DNA from: Paragyromitra xinjiangensis
Lineage: Eukaryota > Ascomycota > Pezizomycetes > Pezizales > Discinaceae
Direction: 5' to 3'
NCBI GenBank assembly: GCA_038503065.1
Contig: JBCAMK010000014.1
Location: forward strand, 186,001 to 250,000
DNA: 64,000 nt
This document shows, in pieces, positions 49,424 through 60,503 of the stretch; the stretch's first letter is position 1, and each line of letters begins with the position of its first letter. Made by a program: the position numbers and the translations under genes. The notes beneath the pieces were generated by a model that worked only from the letters and a program-made list of their open reading frames with translations, was not told where the DNA came from and made no database searches.

Positions 49424-50526
49424 GGTGGATAACTTTGGGCTTCGTGCTCCGGGTATGAAGAGCTGCTAGGGGAGTGGGGAGAGCGTCGTGGAGTTTGGAA
49501 ATGAGGCTCTGCTGAAACCTTTGAGATCCTCTCTGGTCATGGCACGAGGTTGCAAACACATGCAACGCTTCAACCACCGCCGATAAGCGCGATGGGACCA
49601 ATGATCCCCCACACCACATTCTCTTCGCACGTGACGGGCAATGTAGGCCACATCAAAACGAAGATCGGGTTCAACAAGTTCAACAGATCTAAGATGCCGA
49701 GAAATAATAATAATAATATAATAATGCATCATACTCGCAACGAGCCCTAGGGCTATGGCGGCGCACTATAGGCATCAGGTCCCCATTGAGGCATTGGAAC
49801 TAGAGAAAAGCCTCCAAAAACCTAGTCCGACCTGGTAGGTTGGGTATACCGGGGGTGGGAGACATGGGATTCGAACCCGTAGATGCCGGGAAAGGTAAGA
49901 GTTAGGTTAACTGAAGAATCGGTGAAAAATCTGAATACGTGATTAGTTTCCCCTTGAACATAAGAGTTAACGTTTTCCATATAGTATCATGATGCGGTTT
50001 CGTGTTGGGGGTTATAGGCTGCATATGGAATATTTAAACGATTATAGGACAGGTTACCTGCGCAATTACGTTTCCTTTGGCCGGGTACCACTCTTTCCTG
50101 CGGGCTTTTCTCTCCACTCTGTGAAATACAATGGCATCCGGAAAGTTTACCCGCTCGCGATCGATTCATCACCAAATATCACTCGGTAAGTGGGAAATGC
50201 CGGCTCTTGAATATTACCGTATAATCTCGGTTTATTCGGACGGTTGCCAAGAGTCGGGGCTGGCGCCATAAACAAAAACTAATACTTTCTAAGGGGGTGA
50301 TTGAAGCAAAGCACAGCTCCAGCACGAAAACTGGATATCGGGAGCCGAATATTCGAATGCTGGATGATAAGGTGTGAGACGTATGAGGTAATCCCAAATG
50401 GGTACTTTGTTCCTGGCGAGGAGTTCTGAACCTTATGATCACACGTACGCCGCCCTATTTGCCTAGGGTTGCTACCAATAAGAGATTGGAGAGGGCCTTA
50501 ATATTATAAATGCCCGTCATCGATTA
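49424..50526. other. NTE1 upstream region, no gene
   Basis: Contains the NTE1 promoter. A minus-strand T-arm-like string (GGGTTCGAATCCC) lies near 49865-49885, but no full tRNA can be folded. An (AAT)n stretch is at 49706-49721. Confidence 0.45.
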
Positions 50527-50904
50527 CCGTATATCCCCAAAATAAAGGCCCGGGCCTATTCACACAGGGGGCTTGTCAGATAGGGAGTGTCTATGCCTGA
50601 TTTGGGGCGATAGACAGTATTGAGTGGCGGAGGCGACATCAAAAAACCCTCCGAGACCAATCAGATGGACTCGTTTAACAATATCACACAACAGCGACCA
50701 CTATTGTACTCGTGCTCCACTATAAGTACCTGAAAACAGGGGTATGGGTTTGGCCAACCAGACTGTGAAGTGTTGCCGCGGGACGAATCAAAAGCTATTG
50801 CCCTCAAAAGGCATTTTCAGGTACTTATGGTAGACCACGAGTACCCCCGCACCTAGACCTGTATTTTTGGAATAGGCCCAGGCCTTTATTTTGGAGATAT
50901 ACTG
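50527..50904. mobile_element. MITE A, 378 bp, long foldback with TA target
   Basis: Terminal repeats start CCGTATATCCCCAAAATAAAGG on the left; the right copy, inverted, starts CAGTATATCTCCAAAATAAAGG. Both are followed by GGGCCTATT, about 34 bp in all. TA flanks both ends (50525-50526, 50905-50906). A second, internal inverted pair (ACTCGTG...AAGTACCTGAAAA at about 50708 and its complement at about 50814) makes most of the element self-complementary. No ORF. The TA target points to Tc1/mariner/pogo-type mobilisation. Confidence 0.75.
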
Positions 50905-50964
50905 TAGCGGCTTTCTCCGCGAGATTCATGTAGAGTCGAACGGTGATCATGCATATGGTGATTA

Positions 50965-51149
50965 CAGTCGTACCTCGCTATAGCGAACCTTCACATAGCG
51001 AATCCCTTGCTGTAACGAATAGATTCGGCCGCACCTTTTTTTCTTTCGCAGCGCTACTCCACAGATATTGGATTTGTTATAACGAATAATTTGCTATATT
51101 GAGTGAATTTCGGTGGATTATGTAGGTTCGGTATAGCAAGGTACGACTG
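50965..51149. mobile_element. MITE B, 185 bp, pogo-like ends
   Basis: 26-bp terminal inverted repeats beginning CAGTCGTACCT and continuing [C/T]GCTATA[G/C]CGAACC, with two mismatches, flanked by TA (50963-50964, 51150-51151). The CAGTCGTACCTCGCTATA terminus is like those of pogo/Tigger/Fot1 transposons, so it is a non-autonomous derivative. Confidence 0.82.
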
Positions 51150-51151
51150 TA

Positions 51152-52278
51152 AGTGTATCAAGCCACCCGGGTTATGGTGCTGCATGTGCAGGGTTCACGA
51201 GTTACAAGCGTACAGGGAGTGAAGTCGGAACAGCCAGGATGTTCAGCTATAACGATCAAAATACAAAAAACAGTTTTTCAGTACCCTTGTCGTTCCAACT
51301 TCACCCCATACGCTTGTACCATAGCGCTGTTGGTGCTTTTTTTCGAATTTTCTTCCTCAACGTCTTCGGCAGCTGATATTAGGACTTCCTCCTTTTTTCG
51401 GTGAGTTGAAAACAATCCGCCTACGAAGGGCTCATCGCGGTCGGTGTTTCGTGTCAAAAAATGCGGTTTTTTTAGAGGTTTCGCAATATGGGTAGTTTCT
51501 CCCTCTCCTAGACAGTTCGTGCGGCAGGATGCCCCCAAGGCGCATCATAGCCACCCCACGTGAGAGCTTAGGAGCGTATCCAGCTATAGATAAGCTAAAA
51601 TTTTTAGTGGTGGTCCTTAGGTTCTGGCGTGGAGCTAGGACATGATGGCGGCGGGGTTGTGCTTTTTGAGCTCCCGAGATCGCCAGGTACTTGCTTTTTC
51701 TTCTAATCGCGGAACATGGGTACTCGACGGGTGTTAAAAATCGGAGAACGCGCACGGCCTTTGCTATGAAAGCAGGGATTAAAGCTTTCGATTTTTACAC
51801 TCATCCTCGAGTAAAAAGCAAGAAAAACGGCCAGTCTAAACTACCTTAGTGCTAACGTTTACCCCCTTCATACTAGCGCCGGAACGAATTTCACGAAATG
51901 CTACGGTATGTAGCAGTCATTGTAATCTAGCATCACACAGCATCACTCGATGGAGGAGGTCCTCGGATGAAGAATGAAATGACCAATAGTTACCTGAAGC
52001 AATTTCTTTTCGATGGTGTTTAAGACTGGGTGTTGGGGTTTGCACGTGCACGTGTTACACATGTTTTTTGTGTGTAGATATTATGTGCTTGCTTTTAGTT
52101 CGCCTCAGAAAAAAAATACTACAATCGACATACGCAACAGGTCAGGTCAATGATCATATTTTCGTGAGATGTATCCCTGTATGTCCTTCAAGATATAAAC
52201 CAGGCTGGCGCCATGGATAAATCGCATCTTCTGAGCCCTCTCATCACTCTCGATACCGAAGAGATAAAGCATTAAGAA
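51152..52278. other. Intergenic, no recognised gene
   Basis: About 1.1 kb between MITE B and the first small paralogous gene; ORFs of 83-107 codons on both strands show no motif. Confidence 0.4.
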
Positions 52279-52800
52279 ATGGATAGAAATTGCATCTCCC
52301 GAGGCGACTCGGTATCTGTTACTGCTGCCACTGAGACTGATACCCCCTTGGCCGATACTACCGCAGCCCCCGTTACTGCAACTACCTGCAGTCAACTTCC
52401 AAGTAAGTATTACACCATCGGCTGCCACATTTCCACACTTGGCCGTCATACGATTTCGCGTGCAAATGGTTGATGATAATTTACTAGAATACTTGAATAA
52501 AATAACCTTTTCTGTCAACGAGAGGGAATGGATTGAAGCAAATGGCGGTGGAAAGGAAATGAGCTGGGAGGAATGCGCCAAAGGATTTCGAAGGGAGTTC
52601 CAACGCGAGGTTGATCGGGAGATACTTGAGGCTATGTGGGCCAGGTGGAGGAGTAAGTGATCCGTGAACCTCCTCACTAGTTTCTGATCAAGCTAATAAG
52701 GTATTTTCATCATGTACTTCTAGCGGAGTGTGGCATATTTTGTCACGACCTGTTTCAGGATATTTCTGGGCCTGGAAACGCAAGTCCTGAGGCTAAATAG
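52279..52800 (+). CDS. Small three-exon gene, copy A, 121 residues, unrecognised family
   Basis: Exons: 52279-52402, 52488-52652 and 52724-52800; introns 85 and 71 bp with GTAAGT donors. The product has a Thr/Ala-rich N-terminus ending TTCSQLP. A charged core follows (ITFSVNEREWIEANGGGKEM / SWEECAKGFRREFQREV / DREILEAMWARWR), and the tail starts ECGIFCHDLF. The core has Trp and helix spacing like a Myb/SANT-type helix-turn-helix, but I do not recognise the family. The gene structure is supported strongly by copy B (58319-58870). Copy B has the same three exons, the same intron phases and the same protein outline at clearly diverged DNA, so selection on a protein is likely. No signal peptide. 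Function unknown. Confidence 0.7.
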
Positions 52801-53208
52801 TAATGTTCTGGCAATGAACCAGCGACACGCCAGATCTACTGAACTATCGCCATGATTAGTCTTTGACCATTAAACATCGTTACCATCATCAAATACGACG
52901 AAGGTTTTTTGTTTTACTGGACACGATATAACTGGATAGATATCAATATTTTCTGGGGGGTTTTTGGTCGGATTATAAATGAGGACTCTGAAGAAAGCTA
53001 GCCTCTTTAATCCTAGCACTGTGGCCCTTCCGGCGATTGAATAAGTCTACATGTTGTAATAACTAGAAAAAAAGAGAAATTTAAACATATAAACATAACT
53101 TAGTCCAAGAACTGCACCAGACTAATTTAACCCTACACCTGGTGGCAGGGTGGCCGTTACCGGTTTAAATTCCTACTTACTGAGAGCTATAGTGCATACC
53201 GTTGCTTA

Positions 53209-53311
53209 ATCTCGCAATCGTCGTTCGTTTGCTCTAAATAGGGGGTTTTGGTTGAGCTCTCTCACTCAATGGCGATATAGACTGGTCACGTGACAAGTCA
53301 GGCTGCGAGAC
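53209..53311 (+). mobile_element. MITE C, copy 1, 103 bp
   Basis: Begins ATCTCGCAATCG and ends GGCTGCGAGAC between TA dinucleotides (53207-53208, 53312-53313). It matches, in inverted orientation, a second copy at 60658-60766. The interior CGTTCGT.TGCT.TAAATAGGGGG and GAGCTCTCTCAC is shared. Confidence 0.72.
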
Positions 53312-54014
53312 TAACCGTTGCTTCTGGTTCTCTTTCTTTGGCTGCTTGCGACAACTATTTTCTTTGGGGTTTACTGTTTTAGATGCCATTTTGTAGATAG
53401 GCTCTCATAATATTCGGCGGGTAATCTCATTGTCTTATTGCAAGATAGGGAAAGGATGGCGTTGGAGAGCTACATGTAGTTAATAGTTAGTCGGAATGGA
53501 AACTCAACCGCGGTTTCTAAGGTCCACCTTGCAGCCTGCCGCCAAGACTTTTTCGACTGGTAGATGGTCGCATGAGCTTACCTACTTGCTAGTTACTACA
53601 TACTGTAGCTGACGTTGGGGTGCACTATTTGCAGATAGGCGGATCATATACATGTGGCAACGCCCAACCCTGTCTGCTCAGTCAGGAATTCTCATGGCGT
53701 TCTAGAAGCCTTCTAGTGAAATTATTGCAAGTGAAATTGTCGTTGGGCGTTAGAATTCTCTTGGAGAGATTGATGGGTTTTGACTCTGGTTAAGCGTTCC
53801 TGGTTTGTAGTTTAGGCCGTCCTATTTCCTTTGATAACGTGTGTATGTTATTTAATATATTGCACTGATCATGATGGTTTTGAAAGATTGCAATCATGGG
53901 TGTTCTAGAAGAACCATAGCTAAAAGTACAACCTCGACCAATCCCATGCCTAGCCAGCAGTCGTAGACGGTAGTGATGGGGTTTAATATCTAGGCCTGGC
54001 TAGCACATTTAACC

Positions 54015-54150
54015 TTTTAGATTTCTTCATTGCCCCCGGAACCGAAGAAAAAATACATCAAGAGGTGGGTGAGAATCGCATCCCCCGAGGTACTAGTACT
54101 CATCAGTGATCGACTCTTCAGCCTACTCAAATGTGTAGTTGTATTGCAAT
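54015..54150 (+). pseudogene. Relic of the small three-exon gene family (5' part only)
   Basis: The leader and exon-1 sequence resemble copy B (TTCTTCATTGC..., then a CATCCCCCGAGG region as in copies A and B). The initiating ATG has become GTG and nothing of exons 2-3 follows. An ORF from 54030 through this stretch runs into the trinucleotide array and is not convincing. Confidence 0.45.
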
Positions 54151-54233
54151 TGCTATTCTTACCTGTTTCCTTGGTGTTTGGAACTTTCACTCACCTTTTC
54201 GTCATAACCCATAGGGTTGAATACGTAAATGAA

Positions 54234-54236
54234 TTA

Positions 54237-54274
<38 letters not shown>
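54234..54274. repeat. (ACT)n microsatellite
   Basis: About 13 ACT units with one early interruption. Confidence 0.9.
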
Positions 54275-54276
<2 letters not shown>

Positions 54277-55221
54277 ACTCACCTTTCGCCTGGCGGTGGG
54301 TTGAAGTTCATTTACCAGGGGTCTTTACTATCTATGCGTAGTCTCCTTCTAGCAGGAGGCACAAGAAATGCCTACCGCCAATAGTCATCCCATTGCCGAC
54401 TAAATGTCTAGGGATATCATCCTCTTTTTACAATCCAGCAAAAATTTCTCAGGAATGAACATAATACCTTGTGTCCGGCATCTGACTAGAGGTCCATGAA
54501 TCTACACTCCAATGCGACTCTCTCTCCTCCGGAAACACCATCTAATCGTCCTGCCCCGAGCATCATTTCAACCTTATCAATCACAACCACAGCATTCAAC
54601 TACCGTGATCTTTGGTATCGTGAGGATTTGGCGTTGCGAGAGTGGTGTTCTTAGACAGTCTCTTATACCTGAATAGTGCACAGTGGTGTAATGAGATTAG
54701 GAGTCAGAGGCTAGTGCTAACACTACATGTAACCCTATAGGCTTCAGAATTACTTCGGTATTTCTCAAAATCTCATGTGTAATTCTCAGAGCCCGAGGTC
54801 AATAAAACGGGCTCACCTGTCTTAGAGTTAACTACAAGCCACTCTCGCGACGCTAAATTCTCGCGATACTGAAGAACATGGTACATCAACATTTCTTTGC
54901 GAAACCGCGACACAACACCTAAAATGTGGTTTTTATCCTGGCCCTGGGGGTGCACGTATACGCGATGGAAGAGCAAGATCGTAAGCTTAAGCTAATACGG
55001 CCTCAGCACAGGAGTAGTTCCCGAAATTCACCAGCAGTAAAGAACAATTCACTGCCATAGGGGTCAAGATTATTTGGGGCATATGTTGCGGCTGCACGGT
55101 TTGACCGCTTTACCACCCTGTCCACGTAGTGACCAAAGTCTGTCGACTTTTCTGAACTGGGGTGCCTAGCAACCTACGGGCTGGAAGCTAGGCACGTGCA
55201 CGAGACTATTAAACACAAGTA

Positions 55222-55477
55222 CTACGGGTGCCAGGGAAAATCTGTTGACACCTGGCGGCGGTGGCGGTGCGCCCACTAGAGTAATTATAAATGCATGCCA
55301 TAATTCACCTCAAGCTTCAATTAAAGTCTGTAACTTGCCTGATATGTTTCTAATCATACTCTCCAAACAAGGCTCTTATGTTTTTGCAGTAGCTATTCTT
55401 CCCAGCTTCATCGAGCGGGTGGGAGGGTTGAGTGCCACCACCGCCAGGTGTCAACAGATTAACCCCGGCACCCGTAG
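55222..55477. mobile_element. MITE D, 256 bp, foldback with TA target
   Basis: Terminal inverted repeats of about 43 bp: CTACGGGTGCC then AATCTGTTGACACCTGGCGG..GGTGGC. Flanked by TA at 55220-55221 and 55478-55479. No protein. Confidence 0.75.
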
Positions 55478-55486
55478 TAGAGTAGA

Positions 55487-55632
55487 GCAGTGGAGGGTTC
55501 AACAAGGCAGAGGGTATAGCGAGGCTTGGCGGTCTTGGTTAACAAACTGATCTCCCTTTTGTGGCGAAATATTCGATTTGTTACCCAAGCCTCGTTATAC
55601 CCTCCACCTCGTTGTCCCCTCCACCGCTTTAT
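55487..55632. repeat. Short foldback (hairpin) repeat adjacent to MITE D
   Basis: Inverted pair with the core GGGTATAGCGAGGCTTGG (left, near 55515) and CCAAGCCTCGTTATACCC (right, near 55588). Flanking GGTGGAGGG-type arms are also complementary. An (ATCA)n run follows. Confidence 0.6.
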
Positions 55633-55892
55633 CAATCAATCAATCATCATTCCGCAGAATTTTTACTCGAGTGATGGCCCATGATGGCTTATCCGACATG
55701 GGAGAGAATTTTTGGCGTTCGACAGACAAGTGCATTTCCCTTTCACAAGTCAATCTATTGAATAAAATTTGTATGTACTCTATATGCATATATAGGGATG
55801 TAGCTATAGGAATCATTGACCCCACCAAAACGGTCGTGGGCCGAAGTGTTGCGCGTGTCTGTAGCTAACCCGTGCCAAAGGATCCCGGGGGT

Positions 55893-56281
55893 TTCATTTT
55901 CAAACTCCACAGCACTCTCCACAAGGTGCTCACCAACTCCCCTCACAGCTCCTCGCGCCCGGAGCACGAAACTTCCGAGTTATTCATTATGACCGAACTA
56001 GCTTCCTCGTCGCTAACGTCGCCCCCCTTCGAGCGGAAGATACTCAAGTGGGCTTAGCTTGTGGAGCTTAACGAAGAAACAGAGTGTGAATTAGGGGAAC
56101 TATTGGAGGATATCCCATGGATCCCATATTTTAGATTTCGCCAACACAGATTGTTCCAAGAGGTACTCAAGGGTTTAAGTCATACCTCTACTCCCGGATG
56201 TGAAGATGAGTATTAGTAGTATCAAGGTGATGAGGCCCGAGCTAGTGGCAGATGTGTGTTTGAACAACAGTTATCCGCAGG
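55893..56281 (+). pseudogene. Chimeric relic: NTE1 5' end joined to another ORF
   Basis: From about 55893 the sequence copies the 90-100 bp upstream of NTE1 (TTTTCAAACTCCAC ... CCCGGAGCACGAA). It then copies the first codons of NTE1: ATG at 55989 gives [11 protein letters not shown] against [11 protein letters not shown]. After about 56028 the same frame continues into FERKILKWA, a TAG stop, and ELNEETECELGELLEDIPW-IPYFRFRQHRLFQEVL ... STPG. This second part matches the minus strand of 60834-61060 (FKWAWLVGLDEDTER ... STPGRED), where the TAG position is TGG. A further frameshift lies near the end. So the NTE1 promoter and start codon were fused in frame to a different ORF and the fusion has died. 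Confidence 0.7.
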
Positions 56282-56284
56282 ATA

Positions 56285-58318
56285 GCTCGTTCGTGAAGGA
56301 TTGCTTTACACATACGTGTATACCTCTTATATAGCGGGATCCTTTCCTGCATAAACCATTCTAGTGGAATGTGAGGATCAATTCTATGAGTCTTTTCTTG
56401 AACCCGAGCCACTTCGCTAAGCCAAGCTACATGTACTAGTACACGCATCCAGCCTTTACTCTACTCGCTAAAAAAAAAGTCTTACCTCAGAGTACAAGTT
56501 GAGTACATTGCAACCAAGAACCACATCAAAGAACCTCACAACCGCTAGTGCATACAGCAACCATTATTTTAAGCGGATAAACAAACAAACATCATCATTC
56601 TAGCCTGTAGTTCATATATTTTTAATTGATTAGCCTTACCAGCATGGAGAGTTGAATTGTGTGATGACTTGCTGGTGAGGGTTTTTGGTGAGGCTCTGTG
56701 GTTGTCACGTACTGCTGAGGTAAGATTATTTTTTTTAGCGAGTAAAGCTATGGCGGCATGCGGAATGGTGGGCTTCTATTGGTGTGATGGTGATGATGAT
56801 GATAAATCCATTAGATGAGCTTCTGTTGCGTCACACCTGTTACCGGATATGTATGTGCTAATTGTAAGGGTGCTGGAGAGACGTATATTTTGGCTTAGTG
56901 ACGCCCAAACAACACCCCATTTTGCCACAACGCAAAATTCAATATAAGTGGATACTTAAATTTAGTGGTAGCCTTAATCTGTCACACTATAGGACGGAAT
57001 ATCTAGTTTTACTCTGTGAAGAATGCGCGTATTAAGCAAAGAGAACATGATCAGGTCATCAATCTTCAACTAAAAAGCTTTGTGATAGATAGATAGATAA
57101 ATCATATACGCATCCAGCCCTTAGGCTAAAAAAAGCTTTGTGATAAATGACAACAAAACCAATCACCCCAATTCCTAGTACCTAGTAATAACCAAAAGGC
57201 GCTACTGTCCTTTGGCCTTCGTGACCAGAGCTTGATATTCTCGATGTCGGATTAACGATCCCGAAATCTCTGGATCTTGGCTGGTCCGCGCGCACCGTTA
57301 TGCATACTTTTTGCGCTGGGTCAGTACCAATTCTCCTCTCAGCTTAGAGAACTAATGCATTAACAATTTCTAGCCAATTCGTATACGTAGCTAACCTAGA
57401 AAAGTAAATAAGAGTTTTTGCTATTAGATGATAAATCATTGCGTTTGAGATTTAAAACCTAACTAACATCGGTTGCTATCTGTAAGGTATGGTCGGGGGG
57501 CTAGCTGTGCTTTGGGCTTGCGTATGCTACTAAATTGTCCCTGGTCATAACATAGTAGCTTTCTAAAGTAGAAGCCCATAGAATGACGATTGTGCATGGG
57601 ATCAAAAGAAATTAGACCTATTGACCTAGGGAGAAGTGGACGAACGCTCCATAGGTTTTTGTTTGAGAACAGAAATTTTCACACACCCCTCACTAGTACA
57701 GCTAACGAAGATAGGGGATTCATAGCGCTGCAACCGGTTGGCTTCTTTGAGGTGTTCTCTACCGGGTGTTAACCAGCCACCGTCTGATCAGGTGGAGGAC
57801 ATCTGTTTTCTTCGCTACTGGCCATGGTGCCTGCGGGTGATTTACAGTGACTGAAAGCAAACCCCAAGCGACAGATACCGTTTCAGCCTCATAAACCCCA
57901 TGGTTTAAAAAACTTGAAATTGCTATCATATAGCATATATGTGCCTGGTTTAAATTCAGCACCGTTTATATCTGCTTAAGCAAGAACAATAAAAATATTG
58001 ATGAAGTTCAAACTCACTAAATGCTCAAATGTATTATAACTTCAGCTATAGGCCTTTGACGTTTATTTTGAACCTCGTGCGCACTCTTGCATCATAGGGG
58101 CAAATATAAATGCATGGCTATGTGATGGACAACTTTCTTCACTCAGTTAATACCCAGTCTCACTCTCGATTAGTCTTTCTGCGGCTGGATTTGTTTCAAG
58201 TTTTTCTTGTCGCACAAATACCTGTAGACATTGATATATATATGAACCGATCCGTGCACATTTATCTCCTTTTAATTTCTTCATTGCTCTCAGCATCGAA
58301 TAAATAATACACTAAGAG
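56285..58318. other. Intergenic with a foldback repeat, no recognised gene
   Basis: 2.0 kb. An inverted pair at about 56450-56490 and 56720-56755 (ACTCGCTAAAAAAAA.. CTTACCTCAG) bounds a probable MITE of about 310 bp. No ORF with family resemblance. Confidence 0.45.
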
Positions 58319-58870
58319 ATGGACGAAATCCATACCCCTCGAGGCACTGGCGTGGTGTCTACTACCGCTATCACCGGAACGGACATTCTTCTGACCGATG
58401 CTACCACGGACATTACCACTACAACTACATGTAGTCAACTTCCTGGAGGTAAGTAGCATGCCCTTAGCCATCGTGCCCTGTACTCAGCCATTATATATTT
58501 TCACATGTACGTGACGACTAATACTTACTGAACTACTTAGGGCAGATAGCCTTCTCTATTGATGAAAGAGAATGGGTTGAAGCGAATGGTGGTGGTATGG
58601 AAATGACTTGGGAGGAATGTAGCGAGAAGTTTCAGGAGAAGTTCCAACGCAAGGTTGGCCAAAAGGTACTCGAGGACACGTGGGTTAAGTGGAGGGGTGA
58701 GTGGCCTGTGAATCTCCTCGCACGCTGTCTTCGGGACGAGCTAATAAGATATTTTTGTAGTTGAGTGTGGCACTTTTTGTCACACTTTATTCAAGAATAT
58801 TCTTGATTCTGGTAATTCAAATCTTGAGACAAGTAATACACCTATTGGAGGACGGGCCAGGCCCAGTTAG
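58319..58870 (+). CDS. Small three-exon gene, copy B, 131 residues, unrecognised family
   Basis: Exons: 58319-58448, 58541-58696 and 58761-58870; introns 92 and 64 bp. The protein has a Thr-rich N-terminus (TTTTTCSQLPGG). The core is IAFSIDEREWVEANGGGMEM / TWEECSEKFQEKFQRKV / GQKVLEDTWVKWR, followed by VECGTFCHTLF and a short tail ending GRARPS. Intron positions and phases equal those of copy A (52279-52800), and differences between the copies often fall at third codon positions. The core may be a Myb/SANT-like DNA-binding fold, but this is inference from the Trp spacing and basic/acidic pattern. The leader shares sequence with the relic at 54 kb. Confidence 0.7.
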
Positions 58871-59111
58871 TGACCAAGTTAGTGTTGGCGTAGGGTGTGG
58901 AAATGATTTTGAGTGTACGTGTTAGCGTCTGGGGGGTGTTATGCCGAGTGATTTCCTGTGCGGATTAACTACATGTATTTTTCTGCCACAAATATTTCTA
59001 AAAGCATGCCCTTTTTAATGCATCCCCTCCGGTAACAGTTCCTAGACTAAGTCTTACTTAAGTAGTATACAGTTGGGAGCTAGCGCCAATCTTGTTTTGC
59101 AGGCAGTTAAA
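58871..59111. other. Intergenic, nothing recognised
   Basis: Short stretch between copy B and the nested repeat block. Confidence 0.4.
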
Positions 59112-60503
59112 TGGAGGACTTCTCGCAAGTGATAAAACGAAGATAGGTACTCATTTATGGATGAACCCAGTTCCCGTATTAGAGTGAAAGTTTCTACAGT
59201 TTATAGGGTTTCTATCCTGCCCCTACGACAAATTGGGGATGATAGCAAAAAGATTTCCTGCTAGTATGCTAGTCACTAACTATAAATCATGGTCGCTTAA
59301 AAATCCTGGTAGCCTAGCTAATTGTGGCAAGGCAGAGTCGGAATTCTAACCACAGTTCTATTCCGGTGAATAGAAAGCCTTCTATAAGAACCGGATAGGC
59401 ACCCCGTTCTATCTGATGGAGCATCAAAAAGGGTCTATTTCGTGATAGAACGTGTCCTACCGCTTGCGGGAAGTCTTCCAGTATTTATTGCAATTGAGTG
59501 ATCGGCTTTTCGGCCTGCTCGGGCATGTGTGGTTCCAGGAACCTAAAAGGTGTGCTAAACCAGGTACGCGCAAGCAATGCTCTCAGCACAAGGGCTAGGG
59601 GTTTTGTGGATCTAAAGTGGAAAATGGAAGACTTCCCGCAAGCGATAGAACGAGTTCTATCACGAAATAGACCTGTTTTTGATGCTCTATCATATAGAAC
59701 GGGGTGTCTATCCAATTCTTATAGACCCCCCCCTAGGGGGGTGTCTATTGAATAGAAAATTTTCTACTCGCAGGAATAGAACTATGGATAGAATTATAAC
59801 TGTGACCTGCCACAATCAGCTAGGCTACCAAGATTTTTAAGCAGCCAAGGTTTATAGTTAGTGACTAGTGGAAAAACTTTTTTATCACGATCCCTAATTT
59901 GTCCTAGAGGCAGAATAGAAATCCTATACATAGCTTATACTTAAGGCGCCGTTTTGGAGTGACTTACCTGATAAGGAAGTTTCTTGTTCTCCAACCAAAA
60001 ACTTCGAAGCAGTGGGAATATGAAATAATCAGATACGAGAAGCTAGAATATGGTAGTATCTCCCTTAAAATCCACGCCTGAAGAGCTCTATGGGGGGAAA
60101 GAGTATCGAAATGGTGGGGAAAAGATGCCAAGCGAGATCTTGAAGACTACCAAGTATTCCTTTAGCCAATGGAATGACCCAAATCACCGATCCCCGCCTT
60201 TTCAGGTAAGTCACTTCGAAACGGCGGCTTGAGTAGAAGCTTTCGCTCTAATACGGGAACTAGGTCTACCGTAAAAACTCGAAAAATTGGGTAGCGCAAT
60301 TTCCTGAATCTAACTTAAGTTGGTTTAGAAATGACCTGAAGTTGGCTTAGACACGCCACTTGATCTCCAACAAATTCCTTTACGGGTTAGTGGCGAGGTT
60401 AATACCCCTGCAAGACGCTACCCAATTTCCCGAGTTTTTACGGTATTCATAAATGGGTATCTATCTTCATAGATCTCGTTCTATCGCTTACGGGAAGTCC
60501 TCC
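59112..60503. repeat. Nested foldback repeat block (1.4 kb)
   Basis: At least three inverted pairs lie inside one another or side by side. Outer arms are 59112-59164 and 60446-60503 (GGAGGACTTC.CG.AAG.GATA). A long palindrome of about 300-bp arms, 59188-59490 against 59610-59945, shares CACTAACTATAAA, TCTATTTCGTGATAGAAC and GCGGGAAGTCTTCC. A smaller pair is 59941-59977 with 60199-60233 (CGCCGTTT..GAGTGACTTACCTG). MITE E sits just inside the outer right arm. No protein is encoded. Confidence 0.65.
60269..60443. mobile_element. MITE E, 175 bp, TA target
   Basis: Terminal inverted repeats of about 27 bp, CCGTAAAAACTCGAAAAATT then GGGTAGC (two mismatches), flanked by TA at 60267-60268 and 60444-60445. 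No ORF. Confidence 0.75.

Larger units (their letters stand above)
52801..55219. other. Repeat-bearing intergenic region
   Basis: Contains MITE C copy 1 (53209-53311), a relic of the small paralogous gene (about 54015-54150) and an (ACT)n array at 54234-54274. No other gene recognised in 2.4 kb. Confidence 0.4.

Noticed and set aside
49855..49890. tRNA-like T-arm on the minus strand (GGGTTCGAATCCC followed by ATGTCTCCCACC)
   Set aside because: No matching 5' acceptor strand (GGGAGAC) or D- and anticodon arms within 300 bp upstream; at most a tRNA or SINE remnant.
54030..54341. 103-codon ORF with a poly-Leu tract
   Set aside because: The Leu run is only the translation of the (ACT)n array; the upstream part is the relic of the small gene family.
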